A stretch of DNA of 64,000 nt from Massilia sp. YIM B02769 (GTDB lineage: Bacteria > Pseudomonadota > Gammaproteobacteria > Burkholderiales > Burkholderiaceae_D), in NCBI RefSeq assembly GCF_030411995.1, contig NZ_JASNRC010000015.1, positions 83,349 through 147,348 of the forward strand, read 5' to 3'. Made by a program: the position numbers and the translations under genes. Below the pieces are notes generated by a model. It saw nothing but the letters and a program-made list of their open reading frames with translations. It was not told the origin of the DNA and made no database searches. Positions 61,388 to 64,000 of this stretch are shown piece by piece; within the stretch, counting starts at the first letter, position 1; each line of letters opens with the position of its first letter.

Positions 61388-62797
61388 TCAAAGAATTTTG
61401 CCAGGGTTCATAATGCCGAGCGGGTCGAGGGCAGCTTTGATGGCACGCATCATGTCCAGTTCGACAACATCCTTGTAGCGTTTCAGCTCCTCGCGCTTCA
61501 GGGCGCCGATGCCGTGCTCGGCGGAAATCGAGCCGTCGAAGGCGGCCACGCTGTCGTGCACGATGCGGTTGATGGCGTCCTGGTTGGCCAGGAAAGCCTC
61601 GTGCGAGACGCCTGCCATCGGCGCCACGTTGTAGTGCAGGTTGCCGTCGCCGAGGTGGCCGAAGCAGACCACCTGGCAGCCCGGGAAATTGTCCGCCAGT
61701 TGACGGTCGGTGCTGGCGATGAAGTCGGCGATGCGCGAGATCGGCAGCGAGACGTCGTGCTTGATGTTCTTGCCCTCCGCGGCCTGGGCCAGCGGGATGT
61801 GTTCGCGCAGCTGCCACAAACCGGCCGACTGGGCGCCGGAGGTGGCCACCACCGCATCGTCGGCCAGCCCCTGTTCGAGCGCCGTTTCGATGGCGGATTC
61901 CAGCAGCCCCACCGCATGCGCCTCGGATTCGCTGCTCGACACTTCCAGCAGCGCGTACTGCGCATGCGTGCCGGCGAAGGGGCGCGGCAGGTGCGGGAAG
62001 TGGGCGCCGACCAGGCGCAGGCAAAAGTCCGACATCAGTTCGTAGGCGGTGAGGCTGGAGCCGCACACGTCCTGCATCAGCGACAGCAGGCCGAGCGCGC
62101 GTTCGGGCGAGGCCATCGCCACCAGGGCCGTGGTCGCCGCCTTCGGTTGCGGATACAGCTTCAGGACGGCGGCCGTGACGATGCCGAGCGTGCCTTCGGC
62201 GCCGACAAACAAGTCGCGCAGCGCGTAGCCGGTATTGTCCTTGCGCAGGCCGCGCAGGCCGTCCCAAATACGTCCCTGGGGCATGACCACTTCCAGGCCC
62301 AGGCAGAGGTCGCGGGTATTGCCGTAGCGCAGCACCGCGGTGCCGCCGGCATTCGTCGACAGGTTGCCGCCGATGGTGCAGCTGCCTTCGGCCGCCAGCG
62401 AGAGCGGGAACAGCAGGCCGGCCTCGCTTGCTGCGTCCTGGATCTGCTGCAGGATGCAGCCGGCCTGGACGGTAATGGTGCGGTTGATGGTGTCGACGGC
62501 AAGGATGCGGTTCAGGCGCCGCAGCGAGATCACCACGGCGTCGCCGCTGGCGTCGGGCACGCTGCCCAGCACCAGGCCGGTGCGTCCGCCCTGGGGCACG
62601 ATCGGCACGCGGTGCTCGGCGCAGGCCTGCACCAGCTGCGCCACCTCGTCGCGATCGCCGGGCAGCAGCACGGCGCGGGCGCGGCCGGTGAAGCGGCCGC
62701 GCCAGTCGGTGAGGTAGGGCGCGGTGTCGTGCGCTTCGGTCAGTACCCGCGACGCGCCGCTGATTGCGCGGCAGCGCGCGAGGAAATCCTCAGTCAT
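61388..62797 (-). CDS. FAD-binding GlcD-like oxidoreductase
   Basis: A 469-residue flavoprotein of the D-lactate/glycolate/D-2-hydroxyglutarate dehydrogenase family. The FAD-binding domain has VLLPGDRDEVAQLVQACAEH, VPQGGRTGLVLGSVP, GCILQQIQDAASEAGLLFPL and TIGGNLSTNAGGTAVLRYG. The C-terminal domain has CFGHLGDGNLHYNVAP and SAEHGIGALKR and ends in LGIMNPGKIL, as in the family. Substrate unclear. It overlaps the DUF2069 gene by 8 bases, so wrbA, DUF2069 and this gene are probably one operon. Confidence 0.92.
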   Translation of the reverse strand: MTEDFLARCRAISGASRVLTEAHDTAPYLTDWRGRFTGRARAVLLPGDRDEVAQLVQACAEHRVPIVPQGGRTGLVLGSVPDASGDAVVISLRRLNRILAVDTINRTITVQAGCILQQIQDAASEAGLLFPLSLAAEGSCTIGGNLSTNAGGTAVLRYGNTRDLCLGLEVVMPQGRIWDGLRGLRKDNTGYALRDLFVGAEGTLGIVTAAVLKLYPQPKAATTALVAMASPERALGLLSLMQDVCGSSLTAYELMSDFCLRLVGAHFPHLPRPFAGTHAQYALLEVSSSESEAHAVGLLESAIETALEQGLADDAVVATSGAQSAGLWQLREHIPLAQAAEGKNIKHDVSLPISRIADFIASTDRQLADNFPGCQVVCFGHLGDGNLHYNVAPMAGVSHEAFLANQDAINRIVHDSVAAFDGSISAEHGIGALKREELKRYKDVVELDMMRAIKAALDPLGIMNPGKIL

Positions 62798-63188
62798 GCG
62801 GTACTTTCACCTTGTCGAGCAGTTCCTTGGCCATGCGCTGCGCGGCCTTTTTATAGGGACGCAGGTAGAGCAGGGCGCAGGCGAAGTACACGCAGACCAG
62901 CACGATCTCGCCGATCGCCATGATGCGCGAGGCTTCGAGTTCGTCGCTCCAGGCCCGCACCGCGCCTTCGGCGAAGTAGACCAGGATGACCATCGACGAC
63001 CATTGCAGCGTGTACAGGTCGCGCTTGATGACGCCGCGCAGCGGCACCAGCAGAGGCAGCGCCTTGAGCGCCAGCAGCGAGCCGCCCGGGTGCAGCGGGG
63101 CGACCCAGATTTCCCAGGCTACCAGCCAGCCGATCAGCCAGATCAGGCTTGCGATGGCGCCGATATGAAAGATCCTTGGGGTGTGCAT
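62790..63188 (-). CDS. DUF2069 membrane protein
   Basis: A 132-residue inner-membrane protein with four hydrophobic segments (near 8-28, 36-54, 63-80, 90-112), matching DUF2069, which in many betaproteobacteria lies beside wrbA. The start TGATG overlaps the wrbA stop by one base, and the end overlaps the FAD oxidoreductase start, so the three genes are tightly coupled. Function unknown. Confidence 0.88.
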   Translation of the reverse strand: MHTPRIFHIGAIASLIWLIGWLVAWEIWVAPLHPGGSLLALKALPLLVPLRGVIKRDLYTLQWSSMVILVYFAEGAVRAWSDELEASRIMAIGEIVLVCVYFACALLYLRPYKKAAQRMAKELLDKVKVPHD

Positions 63189-63823
63189 CAGCGTGGTCCG
63201 TGCAGTGGTGGTTGCGAGGATGCCTGCAGTTTGGCGGCGGCTTCGGCCAGACGCCGGCCCTGGGCGATCGCCAGGCGCTTTTCGTCTTCGGTGATGGCCT
63301 TGTCGCCGTCGATCCCGGCCCAGTGGGTGGCGCCATAGGGGCTGCCGCCGCTGGCGGTGTTCATCAGTTCCGGATGCGCGTAGGGCAGGCCCATGATCAG
63401 CATGCCGTGGTGCAGCAGCGGGATCATCATCGACAGCAGTGTCGCTTCCTGGCCGCCGTGCAGGCTGCCGGTGGAGGTGAACACGGCCGCCGGCTTGCCG
63501 GAGAGCGTGCCGGCCAGCCATTCGGCCGCGGTACCGTCCAGGAAGTACTTCATGGCAGCCGCCATGTTTCCGAAGCGGGTGGGCGAACCCAGGGCCAGGC
63601 CGGCGCACTCGTGCAGGTCCTGCAGTTCGACGTAGGGCGCGCCGCCGGCCGGGATGTCGGGTTCGACGGCCTCGGATACCGTCGACACCGCGGGCACGGT
63701 GCGCAGGCGCGCCTCGGCCCCGGGGACGGACTCGATCCCCTGGGCGATGAGCTCGGCAAGTTTACGGGTGGCGCCATGGCGCGAGTAGTACAAAACGAGA
63801 ATAGTCAGGGGGCTAGGGTTCAT
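63188..63823 (-). CDS. wrbA: NAD(P)H:quinone oxidoreductase WrbA
   Basis: A 211-residue cytosolic flavodoxin-like FMN enzyme reducing quinones by two electrons. The phosphate-binding loop is LVLYYSRHGATRKLAELIAQ, and later segments LALGSPTRFGNMAAAMKYFL, VFTSTGSLHGGQEATLLSMM and NTASGGSPYGATHWAG are diagnostic. The length fits (E. coli 198). First gene of the wrbA-DUF2069-flavoenzyme unit. Confidence 0.94.
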   Translation of the reverse strand: MNPSPLTILVLYYSRHGATRKLAELIAQGIESVPGAEARLRTVPAVSTVSEAVEPDIPAGGAPYVELQDLHECAGLALGSPTRFGNMAAAMKYFLDGTAAEWLAGTLSGKPAAVFTSTGSLHGGQEATLLSMMIPLLHHGMLIMGLPYAHPELMNTASGGSPYGATHWAGIDGDKAITEDEKRLAIAQGRRLAEAAAKLQASSQPPLHGPR

Positions 63824-63932
63824 CGTTGGTATTATAGGATGCTTTGCTGAAATGACATGCTCCCTGGCGTGTGAAAAAATCCTCTACGACAGTGCCGTGC
63901 TCCGCGCCGTACGAGGAAACCAAAACGACAAT

Positions 63933-64000
63933 ATGCTTTCCAAAACCGTCCACTCGATTTCGCGTTCCACCAGCGACATGTTCAACGTCGGCGCCGAGCG
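63933..64000 (+). CDS. Start of an unidentified gene, cut by the right edge
   Basis: ATG 63933 opens a frame of 22 codons to the window end (MLSKTVHSISRSTSDMFNVG, continuing). A GAGGA lies about 15 bases upstream, rather far for a ribosome site. The fragment is too short to identify. It is divergent from wrbA across about 110 bases. Confidence 0.45.
   Translation, partial: MLSKTVHSISRSTSDMFNVGAE

Overview
The window is a GC-rich (about two-thirds G+C by eye), densely coding chromosomal segment of a betaproteobacterium, most likely Oxalobacteraceae (Massilia/Duganella/Telluria group). This rests on gene content and protein style: RF2 with a programmed frameshift, an AdiA-type decarboxylase, DUF2069/WrbA, DUF4124, DUF2288, RpfE-like next to recJ, and many tandem chemoreceptor-type genes. 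It is inference, not a database match. No rRNA, tRNA, CRISPR array, prophage or insertion sequence was recognised.

Layout. 1-9.1 kb: the start of penicillin-binding protein 1A (runs off the left edge), an OPT oligopeptide transporter, an NAD-dependent epimerase-like gene with a divergent LysR regulator, a POT peptide transporter, and the nucleotide nucleosidase ppnN. 9.1-9.85 kb: a non-coding gap with a dispersed inverted repeat and an 18-bp tandem array of 21 units. 9.85-16 kb: lysS, a HAD phosphatase and prfB as one operon, then cpdB and a small Sel1-like protein. 16-21 kb: an HTH-GAF protein, a chemoreceptor, a chemoreceptor remnant, and a RES/Xre toxin-antitoxin pair with DUF2288. 21-28.3 kb: recJ, an RpfE-like gene, two lolC/E permeases, lolD and tatD. 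28.3-37 kb: an accessory island with a secreted hydrolase, VgrG, a lipase-like effector and two Tli4-like immunity genes, placed between tatD and comEC. 37-44.7 kb: comEC, a Cpx-type two-component system, a divergent Spy/CpxP-like protein with CpxR-like boxes, an intradiol dioxygenase lipoprotein, an alpha/beta hydrolase and dcd. 45-53 kb: arginine/lysine/ornithine decarboxylase, folA, a frameshifted membrane gene, a MOSC fusion, a low-GC protein resembling GIY-YIG enzymes, thyA and a threonine aldolase. 53-64 kb: a Cache chemoreceptor, an ABC exporter, an AttH-like lipocalin, an FtsX-like permease, DUF4124, a GlcD-like flavoenzyme, DUF2069, wrbA and the start of one more gene.

How parts work together. 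VgrG, lipase and Tli4 proteins form a self-contained type VI secretion effector/immunity cassette whose base composition drops sharply relative to its neighbours. CpxR/CpxA and the Spy-like gene look like one envelope-stress circuit, because the shared upstream region carries TTTAC repeats at 10-11 bp spacing. LolC/LolE/LolD form the lipoprotein-release transporter.

The most unusual structural signal is a family of nested inverted repeats (flanks GTAGGGTGG / CCACCCTAC, variable self-complementary core). It occupies all seven convergent intergenic gaps longer than 100 bp in the window, no divergent gap, and one co-directional gap.
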